Of a stretch of DNA of 64,000 nt, positions 48,901 to 61,500 are shown in pieces. The notes beneath the pieces are model-generated. The model searched no databases and was not told the DNA's origin. It saw only the letters and a program-made list of their open reading frames with translations. Both the position numbers and the translations under genes were made by a program. Source of the stretch: Cryptomeria japonica. Lineage: Eukaryota; Streptophyta; Pinopsida; Cupressales; Cupressaceae. The stretch lies in contig NC_081406.1 of NCBI RefSeq assembly GCF_030272615.1, forward strand, positions 240,734,422 through 240,798,421, read 5' to 3'. Numbering within the stretch: the stretch's first letter is position 1; the number at the start of each line of letters is the position of its first letter.

Positions 48901-49102
48901 TGGCCAATTTTGTCTCTCTCTTAGATTGGATGGATATTTCATGTTCCTCTTCAATTGGCACCTCTTCAATTGGAACCTCTTCTTCTATGGTATTCAATTT
49001 CCTTTGTTCACAAAGTTGCCTCGTTCCTTCTCTTTTTTTTCCATTCTTAGCTTCACACTCTTCCGGTGTTACATTTTTTGGTTGTTTCCTCGGCATGATC
49101 AT
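45947..49102 (-). pseudogene. DDE-type transposase-like gene, family unassigned
   Basis: Likely enzyme for cut-and-paste transposition. It reads from ATG at 49102 (or 49096) in one frame to 46748. A basic/acidic N-terminus with SQVEGTPSL-like repeats (48850-48720) is followed by a Cys-rich region (C-T-x-C-C-C near 47780; C-x5-C-x2-C near 47580). The catalytic-type core is VDFTKNYTL (Asp codon 47264-47266), IWSDNCASKFKN (Asp 46997-46999) and FSEAGHGKGEHDG (Glu 46901-46903), spaced D-x88-D-x31-E. Introns at 46667-46747 (GTAAGT...ACAG, 81 bp) and 46333-46414 (GTAAAT...GCAG, 82 bp) lead to the C-terminal exons, ending at 45947 after VCESDHEAIL. About ten in-frame stops make this copy inactive. 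I recall similar hypothetical proteins in other land plants but cannot name the superfamily. A host-domesticated origin is possible but less likely given the decay. Confidence 0.6.
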
Positions 49103-49695
49103 GATTTCTACATGTACATGCACATAAAAGAGAATAAAGTGAAATTATGCATCTATGACTGTCCTAATTATGCGTCTATGACTGTCCTAATTATGCATAT
49201 GTTAAAATTGATATATGAAATTGAAATTATTTCATGTATTCCTTTTCTAAAATATTTCATAAGATTTTAAAAAGGATGTATGAAATTACAAATTTTGTTT
49301 TAAACCACTAATCAAATAATTTTCTTATGCAACTTCCTTCAAATGCATTGTTAAATCTAATGTAAATCTAATAGGATTATAATCAATTTCGACTCACACT
49401 TTTATTCTAACATTTAAACAAAATAACACTTAATAAGTATTTGAATTCTAAAAACAAGAAAATATTACCTCAATTATTCAAATTTGATAAAAAAAAAACT
49501 ATGTTCTTCCTCTTTGACATTGCCAAATGAAAAAAAAGGTGGTGGAGAGCTAATGGAATGTATAAAATAACCTTGCATAAAATGTCAAAACCATCCAAAA
49601 AGTGTTTTTTTGTCTGATCATGCACAAAAAGAAGACAAAATGAGAGAATGTGGGCTTGGATCACGGGTCAAGGGTCCCAAATAGCCATTTTTAAG
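49103..49695. other. 5' flank of the transposase-like gene
   Basis: AT-rich, with a short TGCGTCTATGACTGTCCTAATTA duplication near 49150-49195. No promoter element can be assigned. Confidence 0.4.
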
Positions 49696-49699
49696 TGCA

Positions 49700-50060
49700 T
49701 CTCATTTGGCTAGCACCAAATATGGCGCTAGCCAAATGACTTCCATTAAAGTTTTTTACCTTTGATAAATTTCTACTCTATACCCTATAACCTTTTTTTG
49801 TGCAGCTCATTTGGCTAGTGCCAAATATGGCGCTAGCCAAATGACTTCCATTGAAATTTTTTACCTTTAATAAATTTCTATTCTATACCCTATAACCTTT
49901 CTTTTGTGCAGCTCATTTTGGCACTAGCCAAATGACTTCCATTGAAATTTTTTACCTTTGATAAATTTGCTCTTCTATACCCTATAACCTTTTTTTTGTG
50001 CAGCTCATTTGGCTAGTGCCAAATATGGCGCTATCCAAATGACTTCCATTGAAATTTTTT
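49700..50060 (+). repeat. four repeats of about 105 bp, each with a hairpin
   Basis: CTCATTTGGCTAG starts units near 49701, 49806, 49912 and 50004. Within a unit, CATTTGGCTAGCACC and GGCGCTAGCCAAATG pair 14 of 15 around a 6-base loop. The third unit lacks the left arm. Units share TTTTTTACCTTTGATAAATTTCTACTCTATACCCTATAACC-like text. It lies between the transposase-like gene and the minisatellite. Confidence 0.9.
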
Positions 50061-50139
50061 AACCTCTGACAAATTTCTACTCTATACCCTATAATATATA
50101 CTCTATACCCTATAGTTTGATAGCCACAACCATAAAAAT

Positions 50140-53100
50140 TAAACCATATGACTCTTTAGGACATAATATGGTGTCTTAGCACACCATATGACCGGTTCGG
50201 TGTCGTTATGGTTCGTATGGTGTCCTAAGGGGTCATATGGTATCCTATGACCCCTTAGGACACCATATGACCCCTTGGGACACAATATGGTGTCGTTATG
50301 GGTCGTATGGGGCCATAGGACACCATATGACCCCTTAGGTGTTGCTATGGGTCATATGGTGTCGTAAGGGGTCATATGGTGTCCTATGACCCCTTAGGAC
50401 ACCATATGACCCATTAGGACACAATATAGTGTCGTTATGGTTCGTATGGTGTCCTAAGGGGTCATATGGTGTCCTATGACACCTTAGGACACAATATGGT
50501 GTCGTTATGGGTTGTATGGACATCTAAGGGGTCATATGGTGTCCTATGGCACCATTAGACACCATATTGTGTCTTAACGGGTCATATAGTGTGTTATGAC
50601 CCCTTAAGATATCATATGACACCTTAGGACACAATATGGTGTCGTTAGGTGTTGTATGGTGTCTTAAGGGGTCATATGGTATCCTATGACCCCTTAGGAC
50701 ACCATATGACCCCTTAAGACATAGTACGGTGTCGTATCATGTCGTAAGGGGTCATATGGTGTCCTATGACCCCTTACGACACCATATGACCCCTTAGGAC
50801 ACAATATAGTGTTGTTATGGGTCGTATGGTGTCCTAAGGGGTCCTATGATGTCGTATGACCCCGTAGTACACAATATGGTGTCGTTATGGGTCGTATGGA
50901 CACCTAAGGGGTCATATGGTGTCCTATAGGGCCATAGAACACCATATGACAACTTAGGTGTCGTTAGGGATCTTATTGTGTCTTAACGGGTCATATGGTG
51001 TGTTATGACCCCTTAAGACACCATATGACCCATTAGGACATAATATGGTGTCGTTAGGTGTCGTATGGTGTCATATGGTGTCGTATGGCATCCTATAACC
51101 CCTTAACACATAATACAGTGTTGTTATAGGTCGTATGGTCTCCTAAGGGGTCATATAGTGTCCTATGACCCCTTAGGACACCATATGACCCCTTAAGACA
51201 CAATATGGTGTCGTTATGGGTCATATGGACACCTAAGGGATCATATGGTGTCCTATGGGACCATAGGATACCATATGACCCCTTAGGTGTCGTTATGGGT
51301 TGTATGGTGTCATAAGGGGTCATATGGTGTCCTATGACCCCTTAGGACATCATATGACCCCTTCGAACATAATATGGTGTTGTTATGGGTCGTATGGTGT
51401 CGCAAGGGGTCATACGGTGTCCTATGATCCCTTAGGACATGATATGACACCTTAGAACACAATAGGGTCTCGTTATGGGTTGTATGGTGTCCTATGACCC
51501 CTTAGGACAAAATATGGTGTCGTTGTGTGTCGTATGGACACCTAAGGGGTCATATGGTGTTCTATGGGACCCTAGGACACCATATGACCCCATAGGTGTT
51601 GTTAGGGATCATATTGTGTCTTAACGGGTCATATGGTGTGTTATGACCCCTTAAGACACCATATGACCCTTTAGGACACAATATTATGTCGTTAGGTGTT
51701 GTATGGTGTTGTAAGGGGTCATACAATATCCTATGACCCCTTAGGACACCATATGACCCTTGAAGACACAATACGATGTTGTTATGGGTCATATGGTGTC
51801 CTAAGGGGTCATATAGTGTCCTATGACCCCTTAGGATGTAATATTGTGTCGTTATGGGTCGTATGGACACCTAAGGGGTTATATGGTGTCCTATGGGGCC
51901 ATAGGACACCATATGACCCCTCAGGTGTTGTAAGGGGTCATATGGTGTCCTATGACCCCTTAGGACACCATATGACCCCTTACGACACAATATGGTGTCA
52001 TTATGGGTTGTATGGTGTCGTAAGGGGTCATATTGTGTCCTATGACCCCTTAAGACACCATATCACCCCTTAGGACACAATATGGTGTCATTATAGGTTG
52101 TATGGTGTCCTATGACCCCTTACGACACCATATGGTGTTGTTGTGTGTCATATGGACACCTATGGGGTCATATGGTGTCCTATGGGGCCATAGGACACCA
52201 TATGACCCCTTATGTGTCGTTAGGGATCATATTGCATCTTAATGGGTCATATGGTGTGTTATGACCCCTTAAGACACCATATGACCCCTTAGGACACAAT
52301 ATCGTGTCCTTATGTGTCCTATGGTGTCGTAAGGGCTCATATGGTATCCTATGACCCCTTACAACACAATACGGTGTTGTTATGGGTCGTATGGTGTCCT
52401 AAGGGGTCATATAGTGTCCTATGACCCCTAAGGACACCATATGACACCTTAGGAAACAATATGGTGTTGTTATGGGTCATATGGTGTCTTATGGGACCAT
52501 AGGACACCATATGACCCCTTAGGTGTCCTTATGGGTCATATGGTGTCGTAAGGGGTCATATGGTGTCCTATGACCCCTTAGGACACAATATGGTGTTGTT
52601 ATGGGTCGTATGGTGTCTTAAGGGGTCATATGGTGTCCTATAACCCCTTAGGACACAATATGGTGTCGTTATGGGTCGTATAGTGTCCTAAGGGGTCATA
52701 TGGTGTCCTATGACCCCTTAGGACACACTATGGTGTCGTTATGGGTCGTATGGACACCTAAGGGGTCATATGGTGTCCTAAGGACTCATATAGTGTCCTA
52801 TGACCCCTTAGGACACCATATGACCCCTTAAGAAATAATATGGTGTCGTTATGGGTCGTATGGACACCCAAGGGGTTATATGGTGTCCTATGGGGCCATA
52901 GGACACCATATAAACCCTCAGGTGTTGTTATGGGTTGTATGGTGTCGTAAGGGGTCATATGGTGTCTTATAACCCATTAGGACACCATATGACCCCTTAT
53001 GACACAATATGGTGTCGTAAGGAGTCATATGGTGTCCTATGACCCCTTAGGACACAATATGGTGTCATTATGGGTCGTATGGTGTCCTAAGGGGTCATAT

Positions 53101-56100
53101 GATGTCCTATGACCCCTTAGGACACAATATAGTGTTGTTATGGGTTGTATGGTCACCTAAGGGGTCATATGGTGTCCTATGAGGCCATAGGACACCATAT
53201 GACCCCTTAGGTGTCGTTAGGGATCATATTGTGTCTTGACAGGTCATATGGTGTGTTATGACCCCTTAAGACACCATATGACCCCTTAGGACACAATATG
53301 GTATCGTTAGGTATCGTATGGTGTTGTATGGGGTCATATTGTATCCTATGACCCCTTAGGACACCATATGACACCTTAAGACATAATACAGTGTCGTTAT
53401 GGGTCGTATGGTGTCCTAAGGGTTCATATAGTATCCTATGACCCCTTAGGACACAATATGGTGTCGTTATGGGTCGTATGGACACCTAAGGGATCATATG
53501 GTGTCCTATGGGACCACAGGACACCATATGATCCCTTAGCTTTCGTTATGGGTCATATGGTGTCGTAAGGGGTCATATAGTTTCCTATGACCCCTTACAA
53601 CACCATATGACCCCTTAGGACACAATATGGTGTCGTTATGGGTCGTATGGTGTCGTAAGGAGTCATATGGTGTCCTGTGACCCCTTAGGACACCATATGA
53701 CCCCTTACGACACAATACGGTCTTGTTATGGGTCATATGGTGTCCTAACGGGTCATATGGTGTCCTATGACCCCTTAGGACACAATATGGTGTCATTATG
53801 GGTCGTATGGACACCTAAGGTGTCATATGGTGTCCTATGGGGCCATAGGACACCATATGACACCGTAGGTGTTGTTAGAGATCATATTGCATCTTAACGG
53901 GTCATATGGTGTGTTATGACCCCTTAAGACACCATATGACCCCTTAGGAAACAATATCACGTTGTAAGGTGTCGTATAGTGTCGAAAGGGGACATATGGT
54001 ATCCTATGACTCCTTAGGACACCATATGACCTCTTTAAGACACAATACAGTGTCGTTATGGGTCATATGGTGTCCTAAGGGGTCATATAATGTCCTATGA
54101 CCCCTTAGGATGTAACATGGTGTCGTTATGGGTTGTATGGACACCTAAGGGGTTATATGATGTCCTATGGGGCCATAGGACACCATATGACCCCTCAGGT
54201 GTTGTTATGTGTCATATGGTGTCGTAAGGGGTCATATGGTGTCCTATGACCCCTTAGGACACCATATGACCCCTTATGACACAATATGGTGTCATTATGG
54301 GTCGTATGGTGTCGTAAGGGGTCATATGGTGTCCTATGACCCCTTAGCACACCAGATCTCCCCTTAGGATACAATATGGTGTCATTATGGGCCGTATGGT
54401 GTCCTACAGGGTCATATGGTGTCCTATGACCCCTTAGGAGACAATATGGTGTCATTATGGGTCGTATGGACACCTAAGGGGTGATATGGTGTCCTATGGG
54501 GCCATAGGACACCATATGACCCCGTAGGTGTTGTTAGGGATCATATTGTGTCTTAACTGGTCATATGGTGTGTTATGACCCCTTAAGACACCATATGACC
54601 CTTTAGGACACAATATGGTGTCCTTAGGTGTCGTATGGTGTTGTAAGGGGTCATATGGTATCCTATGACCCCTTAGGACACCATATGACCCCTTAAGACA
54701 CAATACACTGTCATTATGGGTCATATGGTGTCCTAAGGGGTCATATAGTGGCCTATGACCCCTTAGGATGTAATATGGTGTTGTTATGGGTCGTATGGGC
54801 ACCTAAGGGGTTATATGGTGTCCTATGGGGCCATAGGACACCACATGATCCCTAAAGTGTTGTAATGGGTCGTATGGTGTCGTGATGGGTCATATGGTGT
54901 CCTGTGACCCCTTAGTACACCATACGACCCCTTAGGATACAATATGTTGTTGTTATGGGTCGTATGGTGTCCTAAGGGGTCATGTGGTGTCCTATGACAC
55001 CTTAGGATATAATATTGTGTCGTTATGGGTCGTATAGTGTCTTAAGGGGTCATATGGTGTCCTATGACCCCTTAGCATACAATATGGTCTCGTTATGGGT
55101 CATATGGACACCTAAGGTGTCATATGGTGTCCTATGGGGCCATAAGACACCATATGACCCCGTAGGTGTTGTTAGGGATCATATTGTGTCTTAACCGGTT
55201 ATATGATGTGTTATGACCCCTTAGGACACAATATAGTGTCATTAGGTGTCGTATGGTGTTGTAAGTGCTCATATGGTATCCTATGACCCCTTAGGACACC
55301 ACCTGACCCTTAAGACACAATACAATGTCTTTATGGGTCATATGGTGTCCTAAGGGGTCATATAGTGTCCTATGACCCCTTAGCACACCATATGACCCCT
55401 TAGGACACAATATGGTGTTGTTATGGGTCGTATGGATACCTAAGGGGTCATATGATGTCCTATGGGACCATAGGACACCATATGACCTCTTAGGTTTCGT
55501 TATGGGTCATATGGTGCCGTTATGGGTCATATGGTGTCGCAAGGGTTCATATGGTGTCTTGTGACCCCTTAGGACACGATATGACCCCTTAGGACACAAT
55601 ATTGTGTCGTTATGGATCGTATGGTGTCGTAAGGGGTCACATGGTTTCCTATGACCCCTTAGGACACCATATGACCCCTTAGGACACAATATGGGGTCAT
55701 TATGGGTCGTATGGTGTCCTAAGGGATCATATGGTGTCCTATGACCCCTTAGGACACAATATGGTGTCATTATGGGTCGTATGGACACCTAAGGGGTCAT
55801 ATGTTGTCCTATGGGGCCATAAGACACCATATGACCCCATAGGTGTCGTTAGGGATCATATTGCATCTTAATAGGTCATTTGGTGTGTTATGACCCCTTA
55901 AGAGACCATATGACCGCTTACAACACAATATGGTGTCGTTAGGTGTCATATGGTGTCAGAAGGGGTCATATGTTATGCTATGACCCATTAGGACACCATA
56001 TGACCCATTTAAGACACAATACGGTGTCGTTATGGGTCATATGGTGTCCCAAGGAGTCATATAGTGTCCTATGACCCCTTAACACACCATATGACCCCTT

Positions 56101-56788
56101 AGGTCGTAATATGGTGTTGTTATGGGTCGTATGGACACATAAGGGGTTACATGGTGTCCTATGGGGCCATAGGACACCATATTAGCCATTAGGCGTTGTT
56201 ATGGGTCATATGGTGTCGAAAGGGGTCATATGGTGTCCTATGACCCCTTAGGACACCATATGACCCCTTATGACATAATATGGTGTCATTATGGGTAATA
56301 TGGTGTCGTAAGGGGTCATATGGTGTCCTATGACCCCTTAGGACACCATATGTCCCCTTAGGACACAATATGGTGTCATTATGGGTCGTATGGTGTCCTA
56401 AGGGGTCATATGGTGTCCTAGGATGCCTTAGGACACAATATGGTGTTGTTATGGGTCGTATGGACACCGAAGGGGTCATATGGTGTCCTATGGGGCCATA
56501 GGACACCATATGACCGCTTAGGTATTGTTAGGGATCATATTATGTCTTAGCAGGTCATATGGTGTGTTATGACCCCTTAAGACACCATATGACCCCTTAG
56601 GACACAATATGGTGTCGTTATGTGTCGTAAGGGGTCATATGGTATCCTATGACCCCTTAGGACACCATATGACCCCTTAAAACACAATACGGTGTCATTA
56701 TGGGTCTTATGGTGTCCTAAGGGGTCATATGGTGTCCTATGACCCCTTAGGACACAATATGGTGTCGTTATGGGTCGTATGGACACCT
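50140..56788 (+). repeat. palindrome-rich 70/90-bp minisatellite with higher-order units of about 660 bp
   Basis: Built from phrases such as GGTCATATGGTGTCCTATGA, CCCCTTAGGACAC(C/A)ATATG and GTGTCGTTATGGGTCGTATGG. Simple units are 70 bp (52554, 52624, 52694); some carry an extra 20 bp (90 bp). A rarer phrase, GTCTTAACGGGTCATATGGTG and variants, recurs near 50569, 50981, 51618, 52232, 53231, 53890, 54549, 55188, 55863 and 56542. Six of the nine intervals are between 637 and 679 bp, so there is a higher-order unit. Near-perfect palindromes of 34-36 bp occur at 51881-51914, 52169-52204, 54484-54517 and 56477-56512. ORFs here are by-products of the repeat. Confidence 0.95.
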
Positions 56789-58287
56789 TGATAGCTCAAT
56801 GATGAACGGATAGTACCAAACTGATACTGAGAGGGGGGGGTGAATCAGTAAAGACAAAAGCACAATCCTAAAACTGGTTTATTAGCAGACACTGTGCATA
56901 GGCAGACAGACAGTAACACTGGTCTTAAACAGAGTACAACCAACAAAGCCCAGAATAACTGAGACAAGAATAAACCGGTTGACACTTATCTTCTCATACA
57001 ATCTAATGCTTCATTTCCATTTCACCCTAGTGCATGAACAAGTAATCTATCATCAAAAGATATATAAACAACTAGATCAACATGATTTACCTTCATACAC
57101 AAATTACTCAAACCATCACCATCACATGAATAACACCACACATGACACACATATTTTTCACGTGGAAACCCGACTGGGAAAAACCATGGTGGGGATGAAT
57201 ACCCATAAGCTGTTTTTGAACTCTTTAGAAGTCCGCTCTGTTAGGAGCGTTGTCCGATTAAATACTGATACAACAGGTTCTGTTAGGAACCGATCTTGTT
57301 AGGGATCACCTGGTTAAGGGATGGCTAGAATACGTGGTTAAGGGTTAAACCCTATTAAAGGTTACCTTGTTAGAGGATTTCAAGAACTCAATGGTTTTGA
57401 GTCACCCTATTAAAGGATTTTCAGTAAGCCAGTTAAGGCTACCCTGTTAAGGGATTTCCCAACTGTTGAAGTGGTTAGAGATCAACAGGTATTACAATGA
57501 TCTAGTAACAACACTCAATTCCAATGCAGATCTGCTTTAGCTCCTCTTCACCTTCTACACTTACACTCTGCAGGTATCACTTCTCTCTTCTGGTCTGGCA
57601 AGAATCATGTATCTCTTCTTTTGGATACATACACACAACTTTTGCCAACAACCTTAGAAAGAAACACAACATCGACCTTAAAGGAAATGGATAGGTCGGT
57701 AGCATAAACGCTAAACCCTAAACCTATTAGGCTAAGCAATTCAAATGGTTCAATCCTAACCGTTGAGCACATTGCATTAAATGCAACAGTCTTGATCCAA
57801 TCTCAAGACATTCTCCATCGTTCATTTTCTACCGATTTCATGGCGGTTGATAACCCATCACATGTTATCACCATTTACAGGCTTCACACATTCCCAAGGT
57901 AGATAGGAAAAATCTCCTTCATGCAAGATCCTTCACACGCACAAGGCTGACGTGGCAACATGATCTATTCTTTGTTACAATGCTAACTCATCACATAGGT
58001 TTGAGGCATTTCGACCAGAAACCCTGAAGTTGAGACTACCAACTGGTAGTCATACAAAGCTTCCATATGCCGGTTCCCATAACCACATGCCAGTTCACCT
58101 TAAACAAACACAACACTTCACTTTGGCACACATGCCAGTTCATAGTGTTATACAAGTTCTCACATATACCGGTTCTTGGTAACATAGCAGTTCTCACATA
58201 TACCAGTTCTCTCCTATTCAGCATATTGACATCAATGACAACGTAAAATGTCATCATGTCCTCATACTGGTTCACATAATGCCAACA
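56789..58287 (-). mobile_element. C4 3' LTR
   Basis: 1499 bp; on the - strand TGTTGGC...TATCA. Contains the CCACCATGGTTTTTCCC...TTTCCACGTGAAAAAT motif (- strand, near 57152-57195) known from plant copia LTRs, a run of about ten short repeats around GTTA(A/G)(A/G)G at 57236-57450, and CCCTAAA-like heptamers near 57715. ORFs inside are chance frames. Confidence 0.85.
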
Positions 58288-58542
58288 ATCTCCCCCTTTG
58301 GCATTGATGGCAATATACAAAGATATCTCTTTGCTTCACATCTTCTCCCCCAATTTCTGCAGATATCTTCTATGCTTCTCTTCTTCTCCCCCTTTGACAA
58401 CAATGCCAAAGTGGAGGCACAAGTTTCCCTGTTCCATCATGTTGCTCCCCCTGAGGAGTAGCAGCCTTGAACACATCAGGCCAAAAAGAATTTGAATATG
58501 CAATACCTCACTGATGTGGAGCATATACCTTTAGTTTACCTC
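58288..58542 (-). other. C4 3' untranslated region with polypurine tracts
   Basis: On the - strand: GCCAAAGGGGGAGAT adjoining the LTR (58288-58302), GGGGGAGAAGA near 58350, TGTCAAAGGGGGAGAAG near 58383-58400, and AGGGGGAGCAAC near 58444. The first is the likely plus-strand primer. Confidence 0.65.
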
Positions 58543-61500
58543 CTAAAGGGGCAACACCCCTAATTCACCTCTTAAGTACATAAATGTAGCCTTTGGGAGA
58601 GGCTTGGTGAATATGTCTGCTAATTGCTCCTTAATGGAAACATGTTCTAGTGCAATCTCTTTGTTCTGAACCTTTTCCCTCAAGAAATGATACTTAAGCT
58701 CAAAGTGCTTGGTTCTAGAATGTAAAATCGGATTCTTGGAGATGTTAATTGCACTAGTATTATCACAAAATATACTTACCAGTTCAGATACAGGAACTTT
58801 GAAGCCATCTAATACATGCTTCATCCAAATTGTCTGAGTGTAGTTCATGAAAGCTACAACATACTCTGCTTTTGCTGTAGATTGAGAGATACAACTCTGC
58901 TTCTTACTCATCCATGAGACCAATCTACCACCGAGAAAGAATGCACCACCGGTTGTGCTCTTCTGGTCATCCACATTACCTGCCCAATCAGCATCTGTGA
59001 ATACTTTCAGGTTGAAATCCTTGATATATGGATACCACAATCCATAAGCAATAGTTCCCTTTAGATACCTAAGAATCCGCTTGACTGCAACCAAGTGGGA
59101 TTCTCTTGGACTTTTCTGGAAACTTGCAGTGATGCCAACTGCATGTGCAATATCTGGTCTACTATGCACTACATAATGTAACTTACCAATCATTGATCGA
59201 TATTCCTCTCATCAACCAATGCTGAGTCATCCTCCTTGGATAGTTTACAACCAGTCACCATCGATGTACCAACCAGTTTTCTATCTTCCATGCCAAAGGT
59301 CTTCAACACCTCTTTGACATACTTGGACTGAGTGATAAAGATTCCATCTTTCATTTGTCATCTCAAACTCTTTCTTCATCTCATCTGCAAACTCATGACT
59401 CATCTTGTCATCTCCTCCAAAGATAATGTCATCAACAAATACCTCACAGATCAGGATCTGATCTCCTTCAGATTTCAAGTAGATATTGCTATCTTTGCTT
59501 GTTCTCTCAAATCCAATCTTCAAAAGATGGGAATGGAGGCATTCATACCATGCTCTAGGCCTACTTTAGACCATATAAGGCTTTATGTAGCCTACACACC
59601 ATGTCACTATCTTTAGATCGGGAAAACCCATCTGGTTGCTCTAAATAACTTCCTCTTCAAGTACACCATTCAGGAACGCAGATTTTACATCCATTTGATA
59701 TACTTTGAATCCTTTAAAAGTTGCATATGCAAGAAGCATACAAACTCCTTCCAATCTAGCTATAGGAGCAAAGGTTTCTCAATAGTCTTCTCCTTCTTCT
59801 TGGGCATATACTTTGCACACCAGTCTAGCTTTGTTTCTAATCACTGTGCCATCTTCATTCAGCTTATTTCTAAAAACCCATTTGGTACCAATGACATTTT
59901 TATGCTCTGGTCTGGGTGCCAAAGACCATGTACCATTTCTCTCTATCTGGTCAAGTTCCTCTTCCATTGCCTTGAACTAGTCTTCATCTTTATGTGTCTC
60001 TTTGAATGATTTAGGCTCAAATTTTGAGATCATACATGAGTTTTCTCTGACCTTTCTTCTTGTAAGAATTCTTGCATCCTTATCTCCTATGATCTACTTA
60101 GGATCATGATTCAGCTTGACATACCAAGGAATGGTCTTGATAGATTCCTCTTGTTTTTCTTCTTCATCCTCATCTCCATCAGTATCAACATCTACATCTA
60201 CCGGTGTAGGAACACTATTACTGGTACTTTGGTTGACTGACAACCAGTTCCCAGAAGGTTACAACCGGTTCATTTACTGCTTGCTCACTGTCGGTTTCCT
60301 CAATTTTCTCAGAGGTTTCATCAACTCTTACATTGATGCTTTCCATAATTCTCTGAGTCCTATTATTGAAACACTTGAGAGCTTTGCTCTTGGTGGAATA
60401 CCCTAGGAATATTCCCTCATCACATTTCGCATCAAATTTTCTCTGGTGTTCACTCCTCTTGATCTAAAATTTGATACCAAACACTCTAAAGTAGTTAACC
60501 ACAGGTGTCTTACCGATCCAATACTCATAAGGAGTTTTATCCCTACCTTTCTTAATGAGTACCTGGTTCACTGTGTAGACTGCAATGCTCACTGCTTCTC
60601 TCCAAAAGGTGTGAGCTACCTTTCCTTGAATCAACATAGTTCTAGCTGCTTCAACCACAGTCTGGTTATTCCTCTCTGGTAGGGCATTTTGTTGTGGAGT
60701 CCAAGGGGTAGACAGTTGCCTCTTGATGCCATGTTCTTCATAGTACTTGTTGAATTCACTGGAAGTGAATTCCCCTCCTTGATCAGTTCTCAAGCACTTG
60801 ATCCTTTTGCCACTTTCCTTCTCCACTAATGCTCTGAAAGCTTTGAACTTTACAAAGGCTTCAGACTTATCTTTCAAGAATGTGACCCACATCATTCTTG
60901 AGTAGTCATCAATGAGAATCATGAAGTACCTATCACCCTGCACACTCCTAGTTTTCATAGGACCACACAAATCAGTATGCACAAGATCAAGCAAATTGTC
61001 AGCAGTGAAAGGTTTACCTTTAAAGGTTGAGGAAGACATTTTCCCCAGTTGACACTCTCTACACAAGGTATTTTCCGGTTTTCTCAACATCGACAACCCT
61101 TTAACTACCTTGATCTTACTGGCCTTCACAATGTTATTAAATTTTACATGGGAGAGTCTCTTATGCCATATCCAGCTATCATCAAATTTAGCCCTAAGAC
61201 ATGTACTTATATTTGCATTCAGCTGAAATAGGTTACCTTTAGTCTGCATGCCTGTGGCCACCAATTCACCATTCTTGAATTCCAGAGTGAGACCACTATC
61301 ATTCAGTTGGGCAACACTCAGAAGGTTGTGTCTGAGACCATCAACTCAATACACATTGTCAGCACTACTCTTTCCATTTAGAGAGATGGACCCTTTTCCT
61401 TTGACCATACATGGTGCATCATTGCCAAAGCGGACCACACCACCATCATACTCTTTCAAGGATAGAAACTTGCTCCAGTCACTAGTCATATGATGAGAAC

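Noticed and set aside
48737-49270. + strand ORF of 177 codons
   Set aside because: Antisense shadow of the transposase-like N-terminus; no start context or domain.
38625-50130. Shared CTATAGGGT near 38625 and (inverted) near 50120 as terminal inverted repeats
   Set aside because: Only about nine bases match and the flanks do not; short AT-rich matches are expected by chance.
50335-56786. Many - strand ORFs with a repeated GSYGVLRGHRTPYDPL-like peptide
   Set aside because: They follow from the 70/90-bp minisatellite: frames change between units, no start context or conserved length, and the + strand gives similar repeats.
50140-56788. CRISPR-like appearance of repeats
   Set aside because: No unique spacers between constant repeats; the host is a plant nuclear genome.
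57705-57735. Telomere-type CCCTAAA heptamers in C4 LTRs (also near 63536)
   Set aside because: Only one or two units and part of the LTR, so not a telomere or interstitial telomeric array.
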